Positions 1-5,751 of a stretch of DNA of 5,751 nucleotides are shown one piece after another. Origin of the DNA: Acidimicrobiaceae bacterium (GTDB lineage Bacteria; Actinomycetota; Acidimicrobiia; Acidimicrobiales; UBA10347); contig DNHM01000259.1 of the NCBI GenBank assembly GCA_003485885.1, positions 1-5,751 on the forward strand, in the 5' to 3' direction. Made by a program: the position numbers and the translations under genes. Position 1 is the stretch's first letter; each line of letters starts with the position of its first letter. The notes below the pieces were generated by a model, which did not search any database, was not told where the DNA came from, and saw only the letters and a list, made by a program, of their open reading frames with translations.

Positions 1-889
1 AGACGTTCGCTGCTGCCTGGGCACGCTCCATCACGAGCTGCTCCCACCGGCCCTCGGGTTCTGGTGAGCTGGGGTGATGGGCATCGGCCAACGACGCGCC
101 ACCTCCGAACCAACCTCGTATTCGGGCGCCACGGGCAGCGGCGTGTTCGGCCGTCTCGAGCACGAAGAACGCCGATCCTTCGCCACTCACGATGCCAACA
201 CGATCGACGTCGAACGGCAGCATCGCCCGGTGGGGATCGGTCTGGCCCGAGCTCATGCCATAGGCCCGTTCGCCCGCCACGAACGCAGGCAGGAAATGGT
301 CACCGTCGTCGGCGGTGTAGCCACCTTCGGTCGCACCGACGAGGACGACGTCGGCCAAGCCGGCACGCAGGTAGAGCGCTGCGGTGTTGAGTGCGTCGAG
401 CGACGACGCGCAGGCGGTCGTGACCGTGATCGACGGTCCGTGCAGTCCGTATGCAAGGCAGATCTGGGCCGCGGCCATGTTCGGCCAGATTTTGATCTGG
501 GTCTTGCGATCGGTTGCGTCGACGCCGTTGCGCTCCAGTTGATGTTGCGCTCGAGCGACGGTGAAGTGGCCGCCCATCGATGTGCCGTGCACCACGCCGG
601 TGGTAAACGGGTCGAGCGAGTCGGGGTCGAGTCCGGCATCGTTGAGTGCTTCGGCACAGGCGGCGATGGCGAACCGGGCGAAACCATCGGTGCCGGCGAC
701 AACCCGCGGGTCCATCGACGCGGTTGGATCGAAACGGTCGTGGACCGCCGCGTACAGGCCTTCTTCCACGCTCGTAGCCCACGGCGCGATCCCGATGCCG
801 ATCTGGCCGGCCAACAGCCCGTCGTAGAGATCATCCACGGTGGTACCGAGCGGGGAGATTGTTCCCATACCGGTGATTGCGATGTCCAT
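1..889 (-). CDS. Beta-ketoacyl synthase (FabF/PKS-type ketosynthase), 3' end cut off by window edge
   Basis: This gene encodes a condensing enzyme that would carry out decarboxylative Claisen condensation of acyl and malonyl thioesters, normally on an acyl carrier protein in the cytosol. My translation gives 296 residues from an ATG at 889 and stays open through base 1. Visible marks are the N-terminal ITGMGTISPLG (residues 5-15), the nucleophile motif GPSITVTTACASSLDAL (151-167) with the active-site Cys at 160 (bases 410-412), and PFDVDR followed by VGIVSGEG (225-238). E. coli FabF has its cysteine at 163, so the register fits. The two catalytic histidines and the lysine should lie in the missing C-terminal third (the family is about 400-420 residues). 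The start is supported by a GGAGG four bases upstream and by a TGATG overlap with the ligase stop, implying translational coupling. TACASS around the cysteine is between FabF (TACTSG) and modular PKS (TACSSS). No carrier protein is visible. The family call is firm; the substrate is unknown. Confidence 0.93.
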   Translation of the reverse strand, partial: MDIAITGMGTISPLGTTVDDLYDGLLAGQIGIGIAPWATSVEEGLYAAVHDRFDPTASMDPRVVAGTDGFARFAIAACAEALNDAGLDPDSLDPFTTGVVHGTSMGGHFTVARAQHQLERNGVDATDRKTQIKIWPNMAAAQICLAYGLHGPSITVTTACASSLDALNTAALYLRAGLADVVLVGATEGGYTADDGDHFLPAFVAGERAYGMSSGQTDPHRAMLPFDVDRVGIVSGEGSAFFVLETAEHAAARGARIRGWFGGGASLADAHHPSSPEPEGRWEQLVMERAQAAANV

Positions 890-2505
890 CAGTCCTCCAA
901 GGAAGTGCCGGGCGTGTGCGGTGACCTGAGTTCGCGTTTCAACACCTTGCCGCTGGCGTTCAACGGAAAGGTGTCAACCCACACATAGTCGGTTGGCACC
1001 TTGTAACGGGCGAGTTTCGATCGACAGAACGCGGCGAGTTCGTCGTCGGGTGGTGTTGCTGCGCCGGGTTCGAGTACCAGGTAGGCGGCGACGGTTTCGC
1101 CCCAGTGTTCATCGGGGTGGCCGACGACTGCCGCATCCTTGATTGCGTCGTGTTCGAAGAGCACCGTCTCGATCTCGATGGGATACACGTTCTCGCCGCC
1201 GCGGATGATCATGTCCTTCTTGCGACCGGAGAGATAGAGGTAACCGTCGTCGTCCATCCACGCCAGGTCCCCGGCCCGAAACCAACCACCGGCGAGCGCG
1301 TCGGCCGAGGCTTCAGGGTTGTCGAGATATCCCGACATGACCATGTCGCTGCGGGTCACGATCTCGCCGACCGTCCCGGCAGGAACATCGTTCAAGTCGT
1401 CGTCGCACAACCGCAGGTCGACGTTGGATGCCGGTTTGCCGATCGATGTCAGCAGGTACTCGTGGCCGTCGAGCGCCCGCCGATGGTCGGCCGGAGTCAA
1501 CACGGCTTGCAGGCCCGCTTCGGTGCCGGCCCCGAACGCCTGGATGAAGTTGCATGAGAACGTGTTCATCGCTCGCCGCAGCAGCGAGGGTGGCATGGGA
1601 GCGGCGCCGTAGACGATCGACTGAAGCCGGTCGAAGTCGTGGTCGTCGACGCCTGGTTGATCGAGTACTGAAGCCAACATGGTCGGGACCATGAAGCAGC
1701 CGGTTAGGCGGTCATCAGCCAGCCACTGGAGTACTTGGGCGGGGTCGAATTGGCTGGCCAGGATGTTGGGGTACCCCCGAAGGACCCCCATCATGATCAT
1801 CGCCATGCCTGAGATGTGGAACATCGGGGCTGCCGAATAGCGGCATTCGTCGGGGCCGATCTCGTAGTCGAGCAGGCAGGCCATGACCATGTTCTTGATC
1901 ATCCCTTGGGACTGCAGCACTCCCTTGGGCAGGCCGGTGGTGCCGCTGGTGAACGCAAGCCCGATGATGTCACGATCGTCGACGTTGACGCCCGGTTCGG
2001 TTGTGTCGCCGGTGGCCAGGAACGGCTCGTACATGGTGATGTCCGCCGGGCCAGTCGCGGGAGTGTCGGTGGATTCGTACGCGATGATGTTCAGCGGCGA
2101 TTGGTCTCGGGTCGTCATTTGTGCAGCCATCTCGACGTACCGGCTGCTCGCGAACAGCCACCGAGCGCCCGATGCAGTGATCAGGTTTTGTATCTCGAAC
2201 GCGGCGAGGCGCACATTAAGAGGCACATAGGTGGCACCGAGTTTCATCGACGCCAACAAGGTCTCCATGTACCGGTGCGAGTCATTGGCAAGGATGACCA
2301 GCCGGTCGCCTTTCCCGATGCCAGCGGCAGCGAGCGCGTTGGCAAGCCGATTCACCCGCTCGTTGGTCTGCGCAAATGTGTGGGTTGTGCCGGTGCCTTC
2401 GTCGATGAAGCAGTCTCGGTCTCCGAACCGTTGTGCACTTAGGCGTATCCAGTCGCCTGCATTGATGGTTTGGCAGGCGATGGTCTGAGAGGGAGCGGCA
2501 GTCAT
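889..2505 (-). CDS. AMP-forming acyl-CoA ligase (class I adenylate-forming, FadD-like)
   Basis: The 538-residue product should adenylate a carboxylic acid with ATP and transfer it to CoA (possibly another thiol acceptor). Motifs appear in family order: the ATP-binding loop TSGTTGLPKG (186-195), a GTEAG segment (327-331) carrying the conserved Glu 329, GWFRAGDL (407-414) with the ribose-binding Asp 413, the hinge and CoA-side motif GRKKDMIIRGGENVYP (427-442), and NASGK (516-520) with the catalytic Lys 520 near the C-terminus. All catalytic residues expected of an active enzyme are present, and the length is normal for FadD-type ligases. The stretch before the conserved Glu reads FGAGTE rather than the usual five-residue YGxTE. 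The ATG at 2505 lies 7 bases after the dehydrogenase stop with only a weak purine-rich upstream site, so coupling to that gene is likely. Its stop overlaps the ketosynthase start. The sequence does not let me choose between fatty, aryl or alicyclic acid substrates. Confidence 0.95.
   Translation of the reverse strand: MTAAPSQTIACQTINAGDWIRLSAQRFGDRDCFIDEGTGTTHTFAQTNERVNRLANALAAAGIGKGDRLVILANDSHRYMETLLASMKLGATYVPLNVRLAAFEIQNLITASGARWLFASSRYVEMAAQMTTRDQSPLNIIAYESTDTPATGPADITMYEPFLATGDTTEPGVNVDDRDIIGLAFTSGTTGLPKGVLQSQGMIKNMVMACLLDYEIGPDECRYSAAPMFHISGMAMIMMGVLRGYPNILASQFDPAQVLQWLADDRLTGCFMVPTMLASVLDQPGVDDHDFDRLQSIVYGAAPMPPSLLRRAMNTFSCNFIQAFGAGTEAGLQAVLTPADHRRALDGHEYLLTSIGKPASNVDLRLCDDDLNDVPAGTVGEIVTRSDMVMSGYLDNPEASADALAGGWFRAGDLAWMDDDGYLYLSGRKKDMIIRGGENVYPIEIETVLFEHDAIKDAAVVGHPDEHWGETVAAYLVLEPGAATPPDDELAAFCRSKLARYKVPTDYVWVDTFPLNASGKVLKRELRSPHTPGTSLED
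894..898 (-). promoter_or_regulatory. Ribosome binding site of the ketosynthase, inside the ligase 3' end
   Basis: GGAGG on the minus strand lies four bases before the ketosynthase ATG and within the last codons of the ligase gene. Ligase stop and ketosynthase start share one base (TGATG, 891-887), so ribosomes finishing the ligase can reinitiate directly. Confidence 0.65.
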
Positions 2506-2512
2506 GGGAGCT

Positions 2513-3736
2513 CTAGTTGGTTGGGGCGCGGGGCTCGCGGGGCAAACCGAGCACCTGTTCGCCGACGATGTTGCGTTGGATCTCGTCGGTGCCGCCGGCG
2601 ATGGACATACCTGAGACCGACAACCCGATCTGGGTGATCCGTCCGTCGAGTGCGCCGTCGGGGCCGTTCAACATCCCTTGGGATCCGAGCGCTCGAAGGG
2701 TCAGGTCTCGCCATGCTCGCATGGCCCGGGTGGATGCCAACTTGCCGAGTGACACCTCGGGGCCAGCAACCTTGCCGGCTTCGGCTTGTGCGTTGGCTCG
2801 CAGCGAGGTGAAACGGGCGATCTGCTGCCAGGAATAGATACGCATGGCGTCTTGTCGGATGACCGGGTCGGTGATTGTGCCGGTGTCCACGAGCAGGTCG
2901 CGAAGCATGGCCCATGACTCGGAGCCCTTGGGCATGAAGCCTTGTAGCCCGTCGTCGATGCGCCCGCTTACGTAGTCGTCGGCGGGGCGGGCCAGGTCGA
3001 GTTGGCAATGGATGCCAGCGTCGGCCTCGGGGTCGAGTGAGTTGCGTTCATAGGACAGCAGACGCAGGGTCACACCCCAGCCCTCGTTGATGTCGCCGAT
3101 GAGGTAGTTGGCTGGCAGCACCGCATCGGTCAAGAAGACTTCGTTGAACTCCGCATCGCCCGTCATCTGCACGAGCGGCCGGGCTTCGATGCCTGGCTGG
3201 TTCATGTCGATGACGAAGAAGGTGAGCCCGTGGTGTTTCGCCGCGGTTGCGTCGGTGCGGGCCACAAGGATGGCCAGCTGGGCATAGTGAGCGCCCGAGG
3301 TCCAGACCTTTTGGCCGTTGACGATCCATTGGTCGCCGTCTCGTTCGGCTCGGGTCGCGAGTCCTGCCAAGTCGGAGCCGGCGTCGGGTTCGGAGAACAG
3401 TTGGCACCACACGGTCGTGCCGTCGACGATGCCGGGGAGCCAGTCCTGTTTCTGTTGTTCGGTGCCCCGTTCGAGGAGAAGGGGTGCAACCATCATGGTG
3501 GCGATGCCCCGTGGTGGCCCGTAGGCGCCGGCGGCGGTGATCTCGTGAGCGACGATGCGTTCGGCTTCGGGTGGTAGGCCGCGACCGGACCATTCGGTGG
3601 GATAGTGGGGGAACGCCCAGCCGGCTTCGGCCAGCATCGCCCACCACTCGCCGAGCGGGCGCTGCGGATCCCAGTTCTGTGCCAGCCATTCGCGGACCTC
3701 GGCCTGAACATCGTCGAGGGTGATCGTTGCGGTCAT
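2513..3736 (-). CDS. Acyl-CoA dehydrogenase (FadE-like)
   Basis: This FAD enzyme should oxidise an acyl-CoA to the trans-2-enoyl-CoA and pass electrons to an electron-transfer flavoprotein. The 407 residues show the usual order: an N-terminal helical domain; the flavin/substrate motif WCQLFSEPDAGSDLAGL (110-126); KVWTSGAH (143-150); the beta-domain stretch with GDAEFNEVFLTDAVLP (193-208); then a C-terminal helical domain ending in GGTDEIQRN (381-389) and GEQVLGLPRE (392-401). The position matching the C-terminal catalytic Glu of medium-chain dehydrogenase (YEGT) is Gly 381, so the base is more likely Glu 230 in SYERNS, as in isovaleryl-CoA dehydrogenase and long-chain types (inference). About 25-30 extra residues seem to follow that helix before DPVIRQ (290-295). 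The ATG at 3736 lies 15 bases after the upstream stop and has no clear Shine-Dalgarno sequence; it may rely on coupling. The style is that of mycobacterial FadE proteins. The substrate is unknown, and a role in catabolism or in chain desaturation is equally possible. Confidence 0.94.
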   Translation of the reverse strand: MTATITLDDVQAEVREWLAQNWDPQRPLGEWWAMLAEAGWAFPHYPTEWSGRGLPPEAERIVAHEITAAGAYGPPRGIATMMVAPLLLERGTEQQKQDWLPGIVDGTTVWCQLFSEPDAGSDLAGLATRAERDGDQWIVNGQKVWTSGAHYAQLAILVARTDATAAKHHGLTFFVIDMNQPGIEARPLVQMTGDAEFNEVFLTDAVLPANYLIGDINEGWGVTLRLLSYERNSLDPEADAGIHCQLDLARPADDYVSGRIDDGLQGFMPKGSESWAMLRDLLVDTGTITDPVIRQDAMRIYSWQQIARFTSLRANAQAEAGKVAGPEVSLGKLASTRAMRAWRDLTLRALGSQGMLNGPDGALDGRITQIGLSVSGMSIAGGTDEIQRNIVGEQVLGLPREPRAPTN

Positions 3737-3751
3737 CGGCGTGTCATCTGG

Positions 3752-5140
3752 TCAGGGGGCGTCGTGTTCGCTGAGGCCGGCGATGGCGAGTGCGCCTCGT
3801 TTTGCCTCGTCGAGGTCGTAGTGGCGTCGGGTCACGATCCGTTGGGCGTAGAGGCCACCTCCGGCTTGCAGGTTGGTGACTGCTTTCCATCCGCCGTAGG
3901 AGTCGGCGGTGAGGTCACGGATGGCGTACATCAGTTTTGAGCGATATTCGCCGTCGACGTCGTTGCCGGTCGACATGTACTTGCGGGCCAGGTCACCAAC
4001 CTCTTCGTTCTCGAAGTCGGCGGGTGCTGGTGCGGTCAACACTGCGCCGCCGGCGATGTCGTGAAGATGTCGAACCATCGTGTTGTAGTTGGCGGCACCG
4101 TAGAACTTGCCGGCGTTCACGAACAGTTCATTGGGGAACGCTGCACCGTCGGGCCCGATGCTGCAGTTGGAGATGGCGGCTTCGAGCGATGCCCGAATCA
4201 GTGTTGCCTGGATCATCATCTCGGAGATCTTCTCCTTGATGTGGGAGATGCCGGCGGTGCCGTTTGCCTCGGCTACAAGCTGGGCGAACCCGACCAGATG
4301 GTCGGCTTCGCTCACGAATTCGGAGAGTCCGCCGAGTCGTTCCCAGAGGCCGAGGCTGTGCGCGAACACGGCTGCATAAGAGGTTTCGCCGTCGAGGAAG
4401 ACTCGCTCATGGGGCACGAAGACATCGTCGAAGATCACAAAACCTTCGGGATAGTGGTACTTACCCGAGATCGGGAAGGTTCGTGCGTCTTCGTGGCGAG
4501 GTGCGTAGGTGGTGTTGATAATGCGCACACCCTCGGCGTTGACCGGAACCATGCAGGCGACCGAGTAGTCCTCTTCGCCGGGTTTCATCGACTTTGTTGG
4601 AATGGTCATCAAATCGTGCCCGAACGAGGCGCCGGTGATGTGCAGCTTCGCACCCCGGATCACGATTCCGTCTCGTTGACGCGACACGACGCGCACGTAG
4701 GCATCGGGATCGTCCTGGGCACCAGGTGATTTGCTGCGGTTGCCTTTGGCATCGGTGATGCACTGTGTGATGCGGATGTCGGACTTTTGGGATTCCTCGA
4801 TGTAGATCTGCATGCGTTCGAGGTATTCGGGCTTCACGTCGGTCATGCGCCCGGCGACCGTCTTGAGGGTCTGTATGGACGACGAGGTGACGTGAGCCAT
4901 CATTCCTGCCTCGTTGAGCAGGGGTAGGAGCGCTCGAAGATCGTCGGCCGATCGTGGCACGGCGAGCAGCGGGCTGACCGCGTCTGGAGCGGGGTCGTAG
5001 AACTTGTCGTAGGTCTCTGCGGTGTAGTCGACGGTCTGGCCGAGCAGGGGATGTGCCGGCAGGTCGTCGATACGTTCGCCCTCGAAGTAGGTGGCGCGTC
5101 CGTCGCGCAGCGAGTCCTTGTATTGCTGGCCGGTCAACAT
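3752..5140 (-). CDS. 4-hydroxyphenylacetate 3-hydroxylase / 4-hydroxybutyryl-CoA dehydratase superfamily protein, atypical
   Basis: The 462-residue product belongs to the HpaB/AbfD flavoprotein superfamily, whose members are FADH2-dependent phenol monooxygenases or FAD plus [4Fe-4S] dehydratases. Matching segments are the N-terminal MLTGQQYKDSLRDGR (1-15), TDAKGNRSKSPGAQDDP (129-145), DGIVIRGAKLHITG (157-170), FDDVFVPHERVFL (237-249), SHIKEKISEMM (299-309), DIAGGAVLTAPAPADF (361-376) and AQRIVTRRHYDLDEAKR (432-448). As I recall them, these resemble Clostridium AbfD more than E. coli HpaB. However, the four AbfD cluster-ligand positions align to His 83, Ser 87, Glu 267 and Glu 274, so no cluster is expected. 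The HpaB Arg/Tyr/His substrate triad is not evident either. No flavin reductase gene is in the window. I prefer the ATG at 5140 (GAGG eight bases upstream, and the N-terminus matches the family) over the longer reading from 5182, which adds 14 residues. Family firm; reaction unknown. Confidence 0.88.
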   Translation of the reverse strand: MLTGQQYKDSLRDGRATYFEGERIDDLPAHPLLGQTVDYTAETYDKFYDPAPDAVSPLLAVPRSADDLRALLPLLNEAGMMAHVTSSSIQTLKTVAGRMTDVKPEYLERMQIYIEESQKSDIRITQCITDAKGNRSKSPGAQDDPDAYVRVVSRQRDGIVIRGAKLHITGASFGHDLMTIPTKSMKPGEEDYSVACMVPVNAEGVRIINTTYAPRHEDARTFPISGKYHYPEGFVIFDDVFVPHERVFLDGETSYAAVFAHSLGLWERLGGLSEFVSEADHLVGFAQLVAEANGTAGISHIKEKISEMMIQATLIRASLEAAISNCSIGPDGAAFPNELFVNAGKFYGAANYNTMVRHLHDIAGGAVLTAPAPADFENEEVGDLARKYMSTGNDVDGEYRSKLMYAIRDLTADSYGGWKAVTNLQAGGGLYAQRIVTRRHYDLDEAKRGALAIAGLSEHDAP

Positions 5141-5250
5141 TTGGCACGCCTCGGTTCGTTGGAATGGGTTGTTCTCGAACATTAGTCATGCATGCCCAGA
5201 TCAGCGAAGTGCGGTCTGGTCGCGGAAGACGCCGACGCGAGCGGGTGGCC
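5141..5250. other. Intergenic gap upstream of the operon
   Basis: This 110-base stretch is the only real non-coding gap in the window and the natural place for an operon promoter. It holds the ribosome binding site at 5149-5152, a CATGCATG palindrome near 5187-5194 and weak promoter-like hexamers on the minus strand (TTCGCT at 5208-5203, TAATGT at 5184-5179, 18-base spacer). I see no convincing terminator for the lactonase-like gene. Confidence 0.4.
5149..5152 (-). promoter_or_regulatory. Ribosome binding site deciding the start of the HpaB/AbfD-like gene
   Basis: On the minus strand GAGG is followed by an eight-base spacer and ATG at 5140. The alternative ATG at 5182 has no purine-rich site at a suitable distance. 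The site therefore favours the shorter, 462-residue protein. Confidence 0.6.
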
Positions 5251-5751
5251 TCAGGTGTTCAGGAAGTTCAGGGGGTGGCCGGGACAATGCCATTCGTGGG
5301 CTTGCAGGGTGCCGAAGGCCGAGGCGGTGATGTAGGCCGTGCGTAAGTCGGGACCGCCGAAGCACACATTGGTGACCATTGGATCGCCGGGTACGGGCAC
5401 GATCGCTCGCAACTCCCCCTGGGGTGAGAAGGCGGTTACAGCGCCCGTCCCCAAGGTCGCAACGCACACGTTGCCCTCGGAGTCAATCGCCAGTGAGTCG
5501 ACCCGACCATCGCCGGGGACCGTACCCAGTAGCACCGAGGGTGCGCCGGCGGTCGACGCCAGTTGGTGGCCGGCAGTCTTGATTACGCCGGGGCTTTCCA
5601 AGTCCCAGTACCGGACCCGCCCGGTCATGGTCTCGGCGAAATACAACCGATCCTCGGCCGGTGATAGACCCACGCCATTCGGCGTGATGAGCGGCCGTGC
5701 CACGGCGACGACCGACGAACCATCGGTCTTCGCGTAATAGATCGCGCCTCG
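5251..5751 (-). CDS. SMP-30/gluconolactonase-type beta-propeller protein, 5' end outside window
   Basis: The last 166 residues of a protein whose frame is open to the right edge; the GTG at 5703 is internal, not a start. It resembles the C-terminal half of SMP-30/gluconolactonase/LRE-like proteins, six-bladed propellers that bind a divalent metal and hydrolyse sugar or other lactones. Counting from the edge, supporting segments are IYYAKTDG (4-11), TPNGVGLSP (23-31) with the Asn expected to bind metal, YFAETMTGRVRYWDL (37-51), GDGRVDSLAIDSEGN (80-94) with the Asp at 85 expected to bind metal, and FGGPDLRTAYIT (131-142). The tail ends PLNFLNT, as in related propellers that finish after the last blade. 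It is codirectional with the downstream genes but separated by 110 bases, so it may belong to the same or a preceding transcript. The true substrate of this family is rarely predictable from sequence, and non-hydrolytic roles are known. Confidence 0.85.
   Translation of the reverse strand, partial: RGAIYYAKTDGSSVVAVARPLITPNGVGLSPAEDRLYFAETMTGRVRYWDLESPGVIKTAGHQLASTAGAPSVLLGTVPGDGRVDSLAIDSEGNVCVATLGTGAVTAFSPQGELRAIVPVPGDPMVTNVCFGGPDLRTAYITASAFGTLQAHEWHCPGHPLNFLNT

Larger units (their letters stand above)
1..5140 (-). other. Probable four-gene operon: HpaB/AbfD-like, acyl-CoA dehydrogenase, acyl ligase, ketosynthase
   Basis: Four codirectional genes are separated by 15 bases, 7 bases and a one-base overlap, and no hairpin-plus-T-run terminator is visible between them. 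Such spacing normally means one transcript with coupled translation. The operon runs off the left edge, so further members (for example a carrier protein, reductase or thioesterase) may follow the ketosynthase. Whether the lactonase-like gene upstream is part of the transcript cannot be decided from the 110-base gap. Confidence 0.75.

Noticed and set aside
74..988. A 304-codon open frame on the plus strand.
   Set aside because: It is antisense to the ketosynthase, whose translation carries clear family motifs. The plus-strand protein is Arg/Gly/Val-rich with no recognisable domain, as expected from a GC-rich shadow frame.
1333..1348. Inverted repeat CGACATG-AC-CATGTCG.
   Set aside because: It lies within the ligase coding sequence and encodes ordinary residues (SDMVM). 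Short perfect palindromes arise by chance at this length, and there is no nearby start it could regulate.
1816..2442. A 208-codon plus-strand open frame, with others at 1105-1557, 3605-3940 and 4061-4729.
   Set aside because: All lie opposite well-supported genes and show no domain or plausible ribosome binding site; they are antisense shadows of codon bias.
1902..2683. Two identical 10-base palindromes TCCCTTGGGA (1902-1911 and 2674-2683).
   Set aside because: Both fall inside coding sequence and encode the same tetrapeptide Ser-Gln-Gly-Met with the same preferred codons, in the ligase and the dehydrogenase. This is coincidence rather than a repeat element.
3752..5140. Naming the gene as 4-hydroxybutyryl-CoA dehydratase (abfD) or hpaB.
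   Set aside because: The residues that define each activity do not appear to be present, so a specific name would overstate the evidence.
4461..5189. A 242-codon minus-strand open frame overlapping the HpaB/AbfD-like gene in another frame.
   Set aside because: Its product is a low-complexity Arg-rich sequence with no motif, while the competing frame has clear superfamily segments.
5205..5250. Possible hairpin terminator after the lactonase-like gene (GTCT...AGAC and neighbouring bases).
   Set aside because: Only about four contiguous pairs form around a nine-base loop and no T-run follows, so there is no support for a terminator.

Overview
The window is GC-rich, with tightly packed genes, strong G/C preference at third codon positions and long spurious open frames on the opposite strand. 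Together with acyl-CoA dehydrogenase and acyl-CoA ligase sequences of mycobacterial FadE/FadD style, this suggests a high-GC actinobacterium or relative (inference; no rRNA or marker gene is present).

All five supportable genes lie on the minus strand, so transcription runs from right to left. In transcription order they are: (1) the 3' part of an SMP-30/gluconolactonase-type beta-propeller gene entering from the right edge (5751-5251); (2) after a 110-base gap, a 462-residue protein of the 4-hydroxyphenylacetate 3-hydroxylase / 4-hydroxybutyryl-CoA dehydratase superfamily (5140-3752); (3) 15 bases later, an acyl-CoA dehydrogenase (3736-2513); (4) 7 bases later, an AMP-forming acyl-CoA/acid ligase (2505-889); (5) overlapping its stop codon by one base, a beta-ketoacyl synthase with its active-site cysteine (889 to the left edge, truncated). 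The synthase is open across the left edge and is antisense to a long open frame of no significance, so it is easily missed.

Genes 2-5 look like one operon. The ligase would activate a carboxylic acid, the dehydrogenase would introduce an alpha,beta double bond, the HpaB/AbfD-type flavoprotein would hydroxylate, dehydrate or otherwise oxidise the intermediate, and the ketosynthase would condense an acyl chain. A condensing enzyme among three apparently catabolic acyl-CoA enzymes is the most interesting feature: it hints at a small biosynthetic or modifying pathway rather than plain beta-oxidation. No acyl carrier protein, acyltransferase, thioesterase or flavin reductase is visible, so the substrate and product cannot be named. 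The flavoprotein also appears to lack both the Fe-S ligands of 4-hydroxybutyryl-CoA dehydratase and the phenol-binding residues of the true hydroxylases (by alignment from memory).

I saw no tRNA, rRNA, CRISPR array, insertion sequence or convincing terminator. The only non-coding stretch of any size is the 110 bases at 5141-5250.
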